From Heliopora coerulea (lineage: Eukaryota; Cnidaria; Anthozoa; Scleralcyonacea; Helioporidae): a stretch of DNA of 64,000 nucleotides. Under the pieces are notes generated by a model. It did not search any database, was not told where the DNA came from, and saw only the letters and a list, made by a program, of their open reading frames with translations. The position numbers and the translations under genes are program-made. Below are positions 36,101 to 48,700 of the stretch, piece after piece (the stretch's first letter is position 1; every line of letters begins with the position of its first letter). The stretch is taken from contig JASJOG010000022.1 in the NCBI GenBank assembly GCA_030142905.1, positions 688,501-752,500 of the forward strand, in the 5' to 3' direction.

Positions 36101-39100
36101 AGGAAGCAACTCGTAAAATTTTCAGGCCATGTTTTTATGGAGGATTTCGAAACCTTCTGATATGCATAATGACAGTCGTTTCCCTTGTTATACTAACCCA
36201 GGTGCTACAATCTACATGTAATTAAATGGTAGACGATATCAAAGACCATCAAGTTGAACAAAAAGTATAGTCAGTGATATAAAAATGGAATATTAAGCAG
36301 ACAGTGTTAAATAACGTAAAGATTTCAAAGGTTGGTAACTGCCGTGACTGATCGCAAAAAATTCTAACGTTTCGATTAAAGACCTTTTGTCAGAGAGTGA
36401 AACGTGTTCTCACTCTCTGACGAAGGGCCTTTGATCGAAACGTTAGAATTCTTTGCGGTCATGCAGTTACGGCAGTTACCATGCAACCATTGAACAAAAA
36501 GTCAACTTTTTGTTAAAAATCATTAATTTTATCTTGCTTATTTTTAATGTTTATTACTTAGCCTTCCCATTTCATATGCATGACAGATAAATATATTATT
36601 TGGCCATGGCAGCTTAGTGATATGATGAACGATATGTGGACGTATGTCAAGGCAGTGCCTCAGGAAAACGATTCTGAGCCCTAAACGAGAATCGAACTCG
36701 CAACCTTCTGACGACCGGTAACATGCTCAAACCATTGAGCAGCCAGCCGCCCTAATTAAACGTTAAACGTAACTAAAAAGAATTCACCTCTTTGGCATGT
36801 CGTATTCTTTCCTCTTCTTCTCTAGCTGCATCTCTTGCATCAACCTTGAAAATCCACAAAATAACCCATTCTCTTTAAGTCTAATTCCATACCACACTAT
36901 TGTGATAGTATACAAAGTCACTAAATACGAAACTCGAAATGACCAATGTCGTTAGCTTTACAGTACTGTAGATATCATACAAAACACACATCTCGTCAAA
37001 GAGTTAGGTTCGCCTTCGGCAGCGCTAATATTTGAATAAGACTGCCCAAGCCCAGAATCGAACCCAAGATCTCTGGGTAAACGTGCCAGTCTCTTGACCA
37101 ACTACCCGCAGGAACACCTGACCAAGACAGTCAGAAATAACCATCGTGTTCTTTCAACAGTTACGAACAACTCGACGTGAGATATGTAGTCCTCCAGAAA
37201 GATTAGGTATTGGTGGATTAGATAACTCCAGTGGATAGAAAGTGAGTATTTCTCACTGTTCTTGTCGGGTGTCTCAAAAGCTCAGTGGTCTAGAACGCTG
37301 GCACGTTTAACCAGTGACTTTGGGTTCGATTACAGTTTGGAGCAACAATACAAACTTCTGTACAACAGCCATTTGACGTTTTAAGGAACTAGTCCTATCA
37401 TTGAAATAACGAGTTATAATTTACCATCAAATATCAATGTATGAATCGTTACCTTGTCTAACAAAACCATTGCAAAGTTAAGTCTCTTGACAAAGATTTG
37501 TGGTACAAACCTGCTCATCATTAGGGTCAGCCTTCTCTACGAGTTCTTGTGGCAAGTGATAATAAGTGGAGCTATACTGGTCAATACTTTTCTGTTTATA
37601 CTTGTGTGTCTTTATCATTTCCAAATTTCGAGCAATATCCGGCGCAGGAGGATCCAGTGCGGCTACTCTTGCAGCTCGGATTCGTTCAATTTCCATGGCT
37701 TTGTGTTTAGCCTCGGTTCTCTCTTGTTGAAGCCGAGTTCTTTCAGCTTCATCTGCTTTCAGTTTCTTTATAGCTTGTTTGTACCTGTGAGCAACCCTAC
37801 AAAATATATAAAAAACTGAAACATTACCATGACCATCTTGTGGATGACAATATCAAGCCTGACTTTCTTCATATTTTCCAACAGTAAATTTGCCAAATAT
37901 ATGAAAAGAAATATGACACCTTGATCGTCACCAAAATTCTACAAGATCACGTTCAGGAACCAATACCAGCCGACAATTTCAAAAAATATAAAACAAAACA
38001 TAATCCGAAGATCAGCATCTTGAGGAATCCAAGATATGGATTGAAGCAAGACAAAAACTGAGTTTGTCATATTTCGATTTTATTACAAAATCATCGTCAG
38101 ACTAACTGTTTTATATTACGCTCAGGATCTTGTGGCAATTAGTTCATAATTGTTTGTATTCTGGAAATTTATGATCGACCACATGGAATCTTTTCTAACT
38201 CACAATCTTGGAACGTACGAGCGTTCGGTCAGTAGCTAAAAACGGTAATTCTTTCGGTTGTGACAAGATCTAGAGCAACTCCCGCACAAAATCTTGGACT
38301 AAGGTTCTCAAAGTTCTAGCTCAAGACATTCATTGTATGACCTCAAAGGTACAGGACATCTGATCCAAAAGAATTTTAATATGATCTTGTCAGACCTTCA
38401 CAAGGATCGGAATTATCTTACATTGTAAACTACTTCGAAGTAGTCTTTAAAAAATCTCGTACATAAATTTAGCGATAGTCCAGCGGTAGGAAAGTCAATT
38501 GAAATATAAGTCAACCAGAAGGGGAGTGGAGACCCTGGTCATAGGGGTATCCTGACCACCGCTACACCAATTCAGTCCTCGAATAATCTGGATAGAGTGA
38601 GCTCGTTTTCATCCATTTAAGTGTGCAGGAGATGTCATTGTCAACTAAACAACAAATTGACCAAGTAGAGGTCTCAATCTTGTCGGATCCATTGATGTTA
38701 GCGTTCTCACAAATCTGGCTGCCATAATCATACCAGCAGGCCTCATCACAAAACATTTGCCGTGCAGAGCAAATCTTATTGCCATTCTTCGGAAAAGCAT
38801 AGTCGATCCTTCAAATTATTAATTGATGGTAAGTTTTTTGAACTATTGAAAGACTTCCTCCCTCACCAATTACACTGACATTTCATTCCATAACCACAAT
38901 GGTTTGAAACCATATACGCCCGATCGGGTGCTGATAAGGGTATGCCCAACTGCTTTTCCCCTTCAACTGAAGACCTCACAGATTTGGCAGAAAAATTACA
39001 AATAGTGTTCACGGAACCTTGGGCGAGTCTTGACACCGACAGTGGTATACATGTCGATGAAGTTAACAGCCTTCTCGGAGGTCAGGTTAGAACTACTTTA

Positions 39101-39756
39101 ATGCATCTCAAACCCAAAAAGGCAACTGGTGCAGACAAGATTCCTGCTTGGCTCCTCTAGCGTTTTTGTGATGATCTCGCTCCTGTAGTACATAATATCA
39201 TTGTGCAAAGTATAAGACAGTGCAAATATCCTTCTCTTTACCACTACGCTTTGATAATCCCCATAGCAAAGATGCGATCACCACGTGATATTAACAACGA
39301 TTTCCGCCAAATATCTGTGCTCTCGCAGTTATCCAAGGTTCTCGAAAAGATTCAGCTTTTGCTTAACAGTCATGATTTGCAGGTAAAAGATAACCAACAT
39401 GCCTTTATCTAAGGCCGCTCTATTGTCTCGGTTCTAATTTCGACCATTCAACGATGGTATGACGCTAAAGATAACATGAAATCAGGAAGGAAAGGAATTC
39501 ATGCTATCTTCATTGATTTGAAGAAAGCCTTTGACTTGGTAAACTACACCATTCTTTTACAAAAGCTAGAATATTACAAGAGACTTCTGGCTGTGGATTC
39601 AAAGTTTTCTCACAGGTAGATCGCAACAGGTGAATATATGTGGAAGACTCTCATCAGTTGAATCTTGTCCGTTGGGCGTTCCTCAAGGATTAATGATCTC
39701 GCCCATTCTTTTTAACGTACATATAAACGATCTTGAAGATGGAATACCCAATTATT

Positions 39757-39791
<35 letters not shown>

Positions 39792-42700
39792 GCAAGTACG
39801 CAGATGACTGTTCGCAATATGAGCAGGCTGGGTTTGGAAATAACAGACATATGCAAGAAGTAATGGATGCTGAATGCAACTGGGCTTGTAACAATTAGAT
39901 GATCATCAACGCCAAAAAGACCAAAGATATGTGGATATGTTTCTTTGAATTAATTGACGAACCCCCGAGTATTCCTGTAGGGGATGAAACAATCGAAAGA
40001 GTTAATGTTGTCAAGCTACTTGGTAAGGCTATAAGCCAACTTGAAATGGAACATGCATATCGAAGAAATCACATGCAGAGCAAACAAAAAATTGCACCAC
40101 CTAAGAGATTGTAGGAAATCCTATCTAGCAACAGATTTAGGTCTCACAATGTTTAAGTCTATAATTTGACCAACATTAGAGTATGTTTCTCCGGTGTGGG
40201 GTGGTATACCTAAATACCTTCAAGATGAAGTTGGGCGTGTACAGAATAGATGCCTGAAAATCATTGGTTTGGAAAAAAATCATTTACAATTATTAAAAGA
40301 TAGGATAGAAACTGCCACCAGGAGAGAAGCGATCAGAATTCAAGTAAACCCGAGCCATCCATGCCATAGCTTATTGCCAGCTCTGGCTGACCACCAGTAT
40401 AACTTACGGAAAAACAACAAAACTAGTAGATATAAATTTTCGGGAACTGAGAGATATAAACAATCCTTTATGGCGCATGCTTGTAAATATTCCTTATTAA
40501 ACTAAAACTTCTTTTATTTGATATTGTAATATTTTTAAGTAATATTTAGGCTTTTTAATATTCTTGTTACATTTTAAACTGTAATTTTGTATAATACTTT
40601 TTACCTTTTCCATTGTAAATCCATTGTATTTTTCTTACTTAAGATGGATATGATTAAATTATTATATTATTATTTTATACCTTATCATGTAAAACTATTT
40701 GGTCATTTTTTCCCCAGAAATTTCGGGTGGTAGTGACTAATCACATTAATCACTAATCACCTTTCGAGCTAAGGCCCTTCATCAGACCAAAATGTCACAT
40801 TTTACTATGAAGGAGGATCCTCGTTCGAAACGCCAATACTTTGTCTGAGACTACAATTTGTAGATATAAATGAACGCGCACCGCTCTGGAATCAGTAAAC
40901 TTATCCAACATGGTATTCCGTAAACGACGACACCAATAGTGATTGATCATGCTGGAAAGAAGCAGTTCTCTACGCTGTGAATGACAACGTCCTTTTCAAA
41001 AGAGCATAAGTTAGAAACACTCCTTTCGGGTAAATCCTTCATATGATAAAATAAAAAAGAAACTGTGCGAAGCAAAACTCGACCATTGTCCTTCAAATAT
41101 TCGGGGAAAAAAATTCAGAAAACTTGATTGAGAAATTAAGGGAGAGATCTCTCAAGAAATCTAGAATACGGACTTTGATTGCTCTGAAGATGTTGCATGG
41201 TAGCAACGAAACGTTGGTAAAATCATTTTTTAAACTTGTCGTAAGTCTTATTTATTCATGGGTTCCCATCCCAAGGTATTAAGCAGGGCTTTATTATTCT
41301 TATTAAGACTACGTTCTCCGCCCGGAAAATCTATTGCCACGGTTTCAAATGTCCCGCCCTCGTTGGCACAGTAGTTGCCAAGTGTTTGAAAAGGGGTTGG
41401 GCTGCAGTTTTTATGTTTTGAAACGGCTAAGAACAATAATATTCCGTGTTCCCCCATGTATGACCAATCTGCCGTCATGACTGTATAATCGTTACCTTTA
41501 TGAGGGAAATCCAATGGGGAGTCCAACGCCCCTTTGCCTCACCCCGCTAGCGCCCTTGCTTGGCTTCAGAATTTACCAAAAACAAAGACGCATGCAATAC
41601 GGCTGACGATAGTGCTAATGTCTGCTCTGAACAATCTGGCAACCTGAAATGACTTAGCAATCTCGGAAAATGAAGTTTTTTTTTTGCTCTATTCTCTTAA
41701 CCCAGATAACATATCGGGGTCTAATGGAATCAGTAGCCGGATTGCAAATGCAAGAAGGCCATCAAAATGCACCATTACTCTGCCTGCTATTTTACGAATC
41801 TTTTCAGCTTGGAATCTTACCAAACAAGTGGAAACTAGTTTGTGTTGTTATGCTCAAAACGGAGAAAACTAAAGGGCGGCCAATTGATGTTTCACGAATT
41901 ATTTCAAAACTGATGAGACGAGAACATATGCGACAGATCATCAATGGCTACCAGCACGGTTTACTTCCCGGAAAATCTGGTCCCAGTTTACTTGTCCAAA
42001 TTCCAGACGTGACTCGAACACTTGATGATTAACAACAGATTTATACCATATATCTCGGCATGACCAAAGCATTTGACAAAGTGAATCCCAATCAGCATAA
42101 GATGATTGATAAGCTTTATCGTTACAGATTTAACGGTAGCCTACGCTCTGGGTCCCAAATGCAACCTTACACATCGAGGACAACATACTTGGATGGACAA
42201 CTCAGAATTTTAAAGGTGACTACTCCCGGCGAACCACAAGGTTCTATCGTCGGTTCGACCCTACTCCTCTTCGATTACAATCTACTCAATGCAACATTCT
42301 CCTCTAAGGTAGCAACCTTTTCTGATAACACGAAGTTGATCAAATGCATCTCAACTTAAGTAGACAGCAGTCTTTTACAAAAAGAAAGCAGTCATGAGTC
42401 CATAGACCACGAATTAACACGCAACTCGGAAACTATACGCAAGAAGGAGACGTTAAAGTATTAATGTCCTCCAATTAATCGCGGAAGAAGTAGGTCCAAA
42501 CACAAAGCACCAAAGCGAACAAGGTTTGGGGACTGGAGTATAAGAACAAAACTTTTTAGTATGTTTATTTGTGAGCGATGAACCTAGAATGTGAACGTCA
42601 ACACACAAAAAAATTGAGTTGAATGGAGTAGTATTTGAATTCGCATCTGAGGCTGGACTGCTGCTATACCTGCTGACTTATCGTGTCAACTTAGAACAGT

Positions 42701-45700
42701 ACACTAGTTTAATCCTTTATAAATGTACAGGAGATTCTAGCGAAAACTTAACGCGTATGTGTGCGGATATTCTGCTTCGACTTGATTTCAAAATCAACCT
42801 CATGGTAAAATAAAGAACAATTTTCACAGACTTCTTAATTTCAAACAGGGGATAATTTTGCCGATTCAAGTGAGCGAAATTTGGACCAAAATTTCCATGT
42901 TATTAGAAGACAGAAAAGTTATTAGGGTCGCATGCGAGTACTTATTAGAGGACATTTAGACTTCCAAATATCGTCCAACGATATTCGGAACATTTAATCA
43001 ATAATCTCCCTCATGTAAGGTGTTATTTATAATAACAGTCAGTAAAATGGTTCATCGACTTCAAAGCACTTACTTTATTTCTTCTTCTAAAGATACTGTC
43101 TTAGGTGCACCATCATCTTCTCGCTACGGATAAACAACAATATTTTAGCAAGAGTGTAGCTCGGTTTGGTATGGATAATAAGACGTTAACTGCAGGGGTT
43201 TAACATGATGGAGCGCATTAAAAAAGAAAAAACTATCTTAAGTAAAATATCATACACGAGAAGGAGTGTTTCATCAGATATCAAAACACCAAGAAGTGAG
43301 TGAAACACGAAGCGATAGCCGAGTTTTTAACCAACTTCGAGGTGGTTATCTGATGAAATTGGATATTTGATGAAACACGCCTTTCGAGTGTACGATATTA
43401 CATCGCAAACGAATCCTTACTTAAAGAGAAAATCGGATTTAAAGTCGTCAAAATTGTATGCTAATTAAGATCAGATATCCAAACTACGTCTCAGTACTGA
43501 TTTCCACTATGTTTTGCTCATGAATTGTTAAAGAGTTTGAGATATACACTTATTAAATTCATTCAGAATTCATGAGGAAAATCATAACCGTGTCGTGTCT
43601 TTATATATGATAAAGACACATGTGCTTTTATAACTCAAGAAGTTAATTTCTTTGGCTTAGAAAACATAAATTTCCAAACTTTCTTTACAAATTAGTGAAT
43701 TAAGAGGTGAATTTTATCAGACATTTAAAAAACTCGTAGTACTTGCTTTATCGGGTCTAAAACACTCGGCTATCGCCTCATGTTCTTAATCTTGTTCCCA
43801 AACTCATTAATAAATCATGAGCATATCATTCAATTGGACGATAGGCGTTTCCTTCTTTTACCAGTTGGTTTTCAGAATCAAAAATTACAGATGGATGTCA
43901 CATAACCAGTATCTCCTTCGAATTATAGAGGTAGTGACTGTGTATAAAAGTAGTTTAATTATAATGTTCTTAAGTCATCAAAACAATAGAAGTAAGGTAA
44001 TGGTTTTATGACATAATTGCAATGCGTTGCAGTTTGCCCCTTGGTATTTGAACATTTATTCATATTCAAAGACCAAGGTTACAGTACATTTTACTGTATA
44101 TTTTCTATAGTTCAGTTGCATTTAGTAATCGTGTTCGCGTTGGTCTGACATGAAAAATTCATAATCGTTTAGTTTCCATTACAAACTTGGCCAATCCTAG
44201 GTACTGGGTTCTGCCCTGGAGTGTAAGTGTTGATTACCTGCTTTGTTTTGCCTTTTGTTTTGTCCTTATGCTTATGCTTATGCTCACGTGTAAGCCAGGC
44301 TTAATACTCCTGAAATTTTAGACGAAGATGTTCGAATTTTACCTCGTTTAAGTATTTACTAAGTCATTTCAAAAATGCGTCATAGAATTTCAAAATTCTA
44401 GTTGATTAAGTCTTTTTCTTGACTTAGTTTGTATCAAATTAAGGCGAGAAAATAACGGTAAAATTTCATAACATGTTAAGTCAGTTAAGACAAGTCAGTG
44501 CAGCTTTGAGTGAAATAAAATTTGAATATTTCCTCTTAGCCTTTAGAATCGTAAATTCTTCAAAAAATATTTGCCGTATTTTGAAACATGCAGCACAGCT
44601 TTAATATTCTTGGTAAAATTGACATCATATTAGTTTGCTTATATTAAAGTCTTTCTATTAAAACTAGTAAGAAAGTTCCAAAAATGCAGGATCACATGAC
44701 AAGCCATATGAGAATGTGCTCATTCGCAGACAGGTTTCAATCAGAATTTTTTAGAGTTGAAATAACCTGCTATCCCAATTACAATTTCAAGAAATTTGAC
44801 GACAAACCGGGACATTCAATTATGAAGCCAATTACTTGTCAGTTTGTTTTCGTTTTAAAGTCGTGAGTCGTTACTGGGATTGAAAAAATTCAATAGCAGC
44901 AACTAACCATCAAAGCAGCTTGGTGACCTTCTCCAACATGACGGACGTTTTCCAAATAAAGATTTTCTAATACGTTTCTCTTTTCCGTGATCTTATCTTC
45001 CCACTCTCTCTGCAAAGATAAAGCTGCTGTTGTAGTACTGGGCAACTGCATACTGTACATTGAGCAGTAAGTCATATCCGTCACTTCATATACCTTTAGC
45101 AAGCTGAAAAGAGTTCTCGGTGTTCGGTAACACGCTTAAGTGGAGTGATTGAAGGAATCACAAAGCCATGAAGTTCTCTTCTAATATTCGTTTAAACTGC
45201 GTATGACTTGAAGATTTCGCTTGTTTTATATGAGATACTCAAAATGGTTAAAAATGACATTTAGAGCACTTGAACTAATAGTTTGTTCTTGAGATACTAA
45301 GATTTGCTTGATATGCAGATAGGATATTCTTTGAATTTGAGTTTTTCTACTGGAAAATTTCGAAACTTTAAAAACATTAAAACACACTCCTTTCTTTGAA
45401 GGGACAAACCACTGTGGACGTGTCATGATTTAATTTATTTAATACGATTAATCGATATTAATCGATTGTTGACAGCTATTAATCGATTACGGATATGAAC
45501 CGATGGGAGCAGCACTAATTACAGAACCAAGCAAAATTATTGGTTGCACAAATGGATGTTGTGAAGGCAAGTATGTTCAAACACAAACCAACCAAAACTC
45601 ATGTCAGTCACGTGCATAAGTTGATAGTCTAAATGAATGTTTGAAAGTGGTTTACATACAGCCAAATATTTGGCCTTGGTAAAAAAAGAAAATGGCCTTG

Positions 45701-48700
45701 GATAGAAACAAGCAGATGAAATTACCTAGGCCATTTTTGGCTTAGGGTAGAAAAAATTAAATTTGAGCCCTGAAAACATGGCCTAATAAATGTGATTTTT
45801 GCTATCAAAAGAAGAGTCAGCAGATCATTGTCTAATTCTCATTAACGGACTCATAATTAGTAATTTTATAAAATAGTCTATCAAAGATTTTGATAACTTC
45901 TTATAGGTTATTGTCATTCAATATGAATTTAAAACTCAAGTTTCTAATGAACTTATTTTTTCATAAAATCCACAGCTCGTAATTTAACGGGTAAGAAAGG
46001 AGCAATCCAATGAATATGTCATCCCTGGATACGATCCGTTACTAATAATTTGCGTTTGCTGTTTGCACAGACAGCGTACATGTATTTTTTAAACTTGAGT
46101 TATTTATGTTTTTTCTGACAGTCAAATGAAAAATTCGTTCCCATAAAATTTGTATTTACAAGAAACTTTGAGATCTATATACCTCCTTAAAATACCAAAA
46201 ATAAGGACACACCATTGTTTTATAACACTTGGGCAATGGACCCCACGAAATAACGGACAGGAGACCTCGTCCACACGTATACGTTTTCAAATTTATAAGT
46301 TTTCATCCAATTGAAAACGCGTCAAAATTATTGCGTCCGCACGAGCGTTTTTGTGTCGCATTCCCCTGTCCGCACGACAACGCTGAAAACGATGGGAGCG
46401 TTAAATCATGTCTGCTCAATCAAAATCACTGATCTCGATAGTGCTCTTCATGTATGAGAGCTGGGTCCAACGTTTTCAAAAGTCTCCGATTTCGTTTGTC
46501 CACACGAAAACGAAGCGTTTTCAAGTCTCTACCTTCAAAGGCGTTTTCGGTGGAAACGACTCCACCAACTCATCGTTCATGTGTGGACGGAAGGCTCAGA
46601 CGGATAAAAAAGTATGCATTTTCCTACGAAGACGGATACGCGTGTGGACGGGGCCTGAGTTTTCGATATGATAACTTCTGCTTTAAGCAGGTTCTACTGA
46701 ATTAGTATTAAAAAAAAATTCTAAAACCAGGTGAGCGATAGGCAAATTAAAACGACACACAGTTCTAACCTTCAATTGATTTCCCAACACGTTTAATTCC
46801 TGTTTCTCTTTCTCTTTGAATTTTTTCCGAATTCGATTAGCGAGAGCTTTTTCTTGTTCCCTGACCTGAGGGATGAGAAGATAAATTACACGTGAACATC
46901 ATGGTTTGGTTTGTTCGAAGTTTTGGAATTACTAAACTTAGCAACTCAAACTGACACTAGTTGAGGTTTGAACTCGGGACCTTCAATTAGTTGGTCTGAT
47001 ATATACACGGTTTTTATATTTGATTATTAGATTTTAATAACAGAATGGAAAAGAAGAGAAACATAGTGCTGACTATCGGATGGGAAGATAGTACTTTAGC
47101 GTACACAATCCACACCATCGTAAAATGTGCCAGCCATCCATGTATAACTACATTCTATAATAATAAGCTATGTTTTATATTGTTAACCTTTGTGTCTGAG
47201 TTGATGAATTTAATTTTAAACATTAAAAGGACATCTAATGTTTTGAGGTTTTCAATAAGTGTACTCTCTCGTTTAAGCGCACCGTGCGTTTAACGGAATA
47301 AATATGGTAAGTGCATTCACTGTTTACTTATCTATTTAGAATATGATAATTGTATTCATGTATAATTATTCATTTCAGTCAAATGCTCATATGGAACTTC
47401 CAATTTCAAATTATTAACTTCATACTGTAAATGTTTCTACATTCAATTACCTGCTGAAGTCGTAATTTTCGCAGTTTTTGCGTCTCATCTTGGACCAATT
47501 TAATCTAAAACAAATCATAAACATCATTAGAATAAGCTTTATAACATAGATGTAATACAACGCTGGTTCCGATTGGCTGCCATGCGTGCTCATTATCTCG
47601 ATGGAGCATGGAGAAACTGCGGGAAAACATTCGAAAGAAGAAAATTCTTGGAAAAAATTATCATTAAAGGGTCAAAAAAGCGAGTTAGTTCTTAAATGGT
47701 GAGAAAGCACTTGGTGAAAACAAAAAGGACAACAAACTGGTCTGGCAACATTTTAATGAAGCAGAGGGCCATGTAATACTTGAAGTAAGCACAAATGGTT
47801 CAGACAACAAACTGTAAACAGAAAACACAACCCGGTAGCACTTCCTGTAACTTACATCAATTTAAAGCCATAAAATGTCAAAAATATGATATAAAAAGAA
47901 TAACATTGAAATAACTACCGAATACGTTCTCTCGAACTGTCTGTCATGTATTCTTTCTTCACAGATTTCAGCTTGATGCATAAAATAACCCTCGCTTTGT
48001 GAGTAATTATTTAGGAAAAAAATCGAAGCCCAAGGCCTTGAGGATCACCCGATGTTCAAGCGGCCAATCAACAAGGTTTTGAATTTTTGGCTTACGTAAG
48101 GAGAAAGCAATTTTCAATGATCGAAATAAAGTTTGTTTTCCTTGCTCTCCCAACCTCCCGCGAGCAAGCCAATCATGAAGTATTTCTTAATTTACCATGG
48201 TAAGACGTTAGAGTTTCATAACAAATATCTGTGGAGGACTCTTCACGATAGCAATCAATCCTCAATTATTCAATGCGGGATATCCCCCAATATGACCCTG
48301 GTTATAAAACATTTTTTGAAGTTGACGTGTAATTTCGGACAATCATCTGACAACGAATCCAGGTTCGCACCATTTAGTTAAAATCCTTTGTTTCATTGAG
48401 AAGTGAATTATCATTTTGAAGTGATAAAAAATCACGGTATTTACAGCTATTTCACACAGTATCGATTACTTCGTATTCTACTTATCTAATTTCACTTATT
48501 TGCTTATTTTTGGTTGACATACTGCACTGTACCGGGCATTGCCCCATTTAAAACTGACTACCAGAACACGATAAAATAATAAAAAGCAAATACCTAATAT
48601 CAACTACAGAAAAAAAATACTGTGTAGCTGACAAAACTGAGGAAAAAAAGCCTTTAAGCAGCAAACCTCTTCATTTGGACTTGGTTTTAAAAACATTCGA

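Noticed and set aside
45226..45426. 66-codon minus-strand frame next to CEP295 exon 4
   Set aside because: No splice signals, no family similarity; random AT-rich open frame.
46229..46705. Overlapping plus-strand frames of 67-87 codons
   Set aside because: They translate the GTTTTC/CCACACG-repetitive MITE; no conserved domain.
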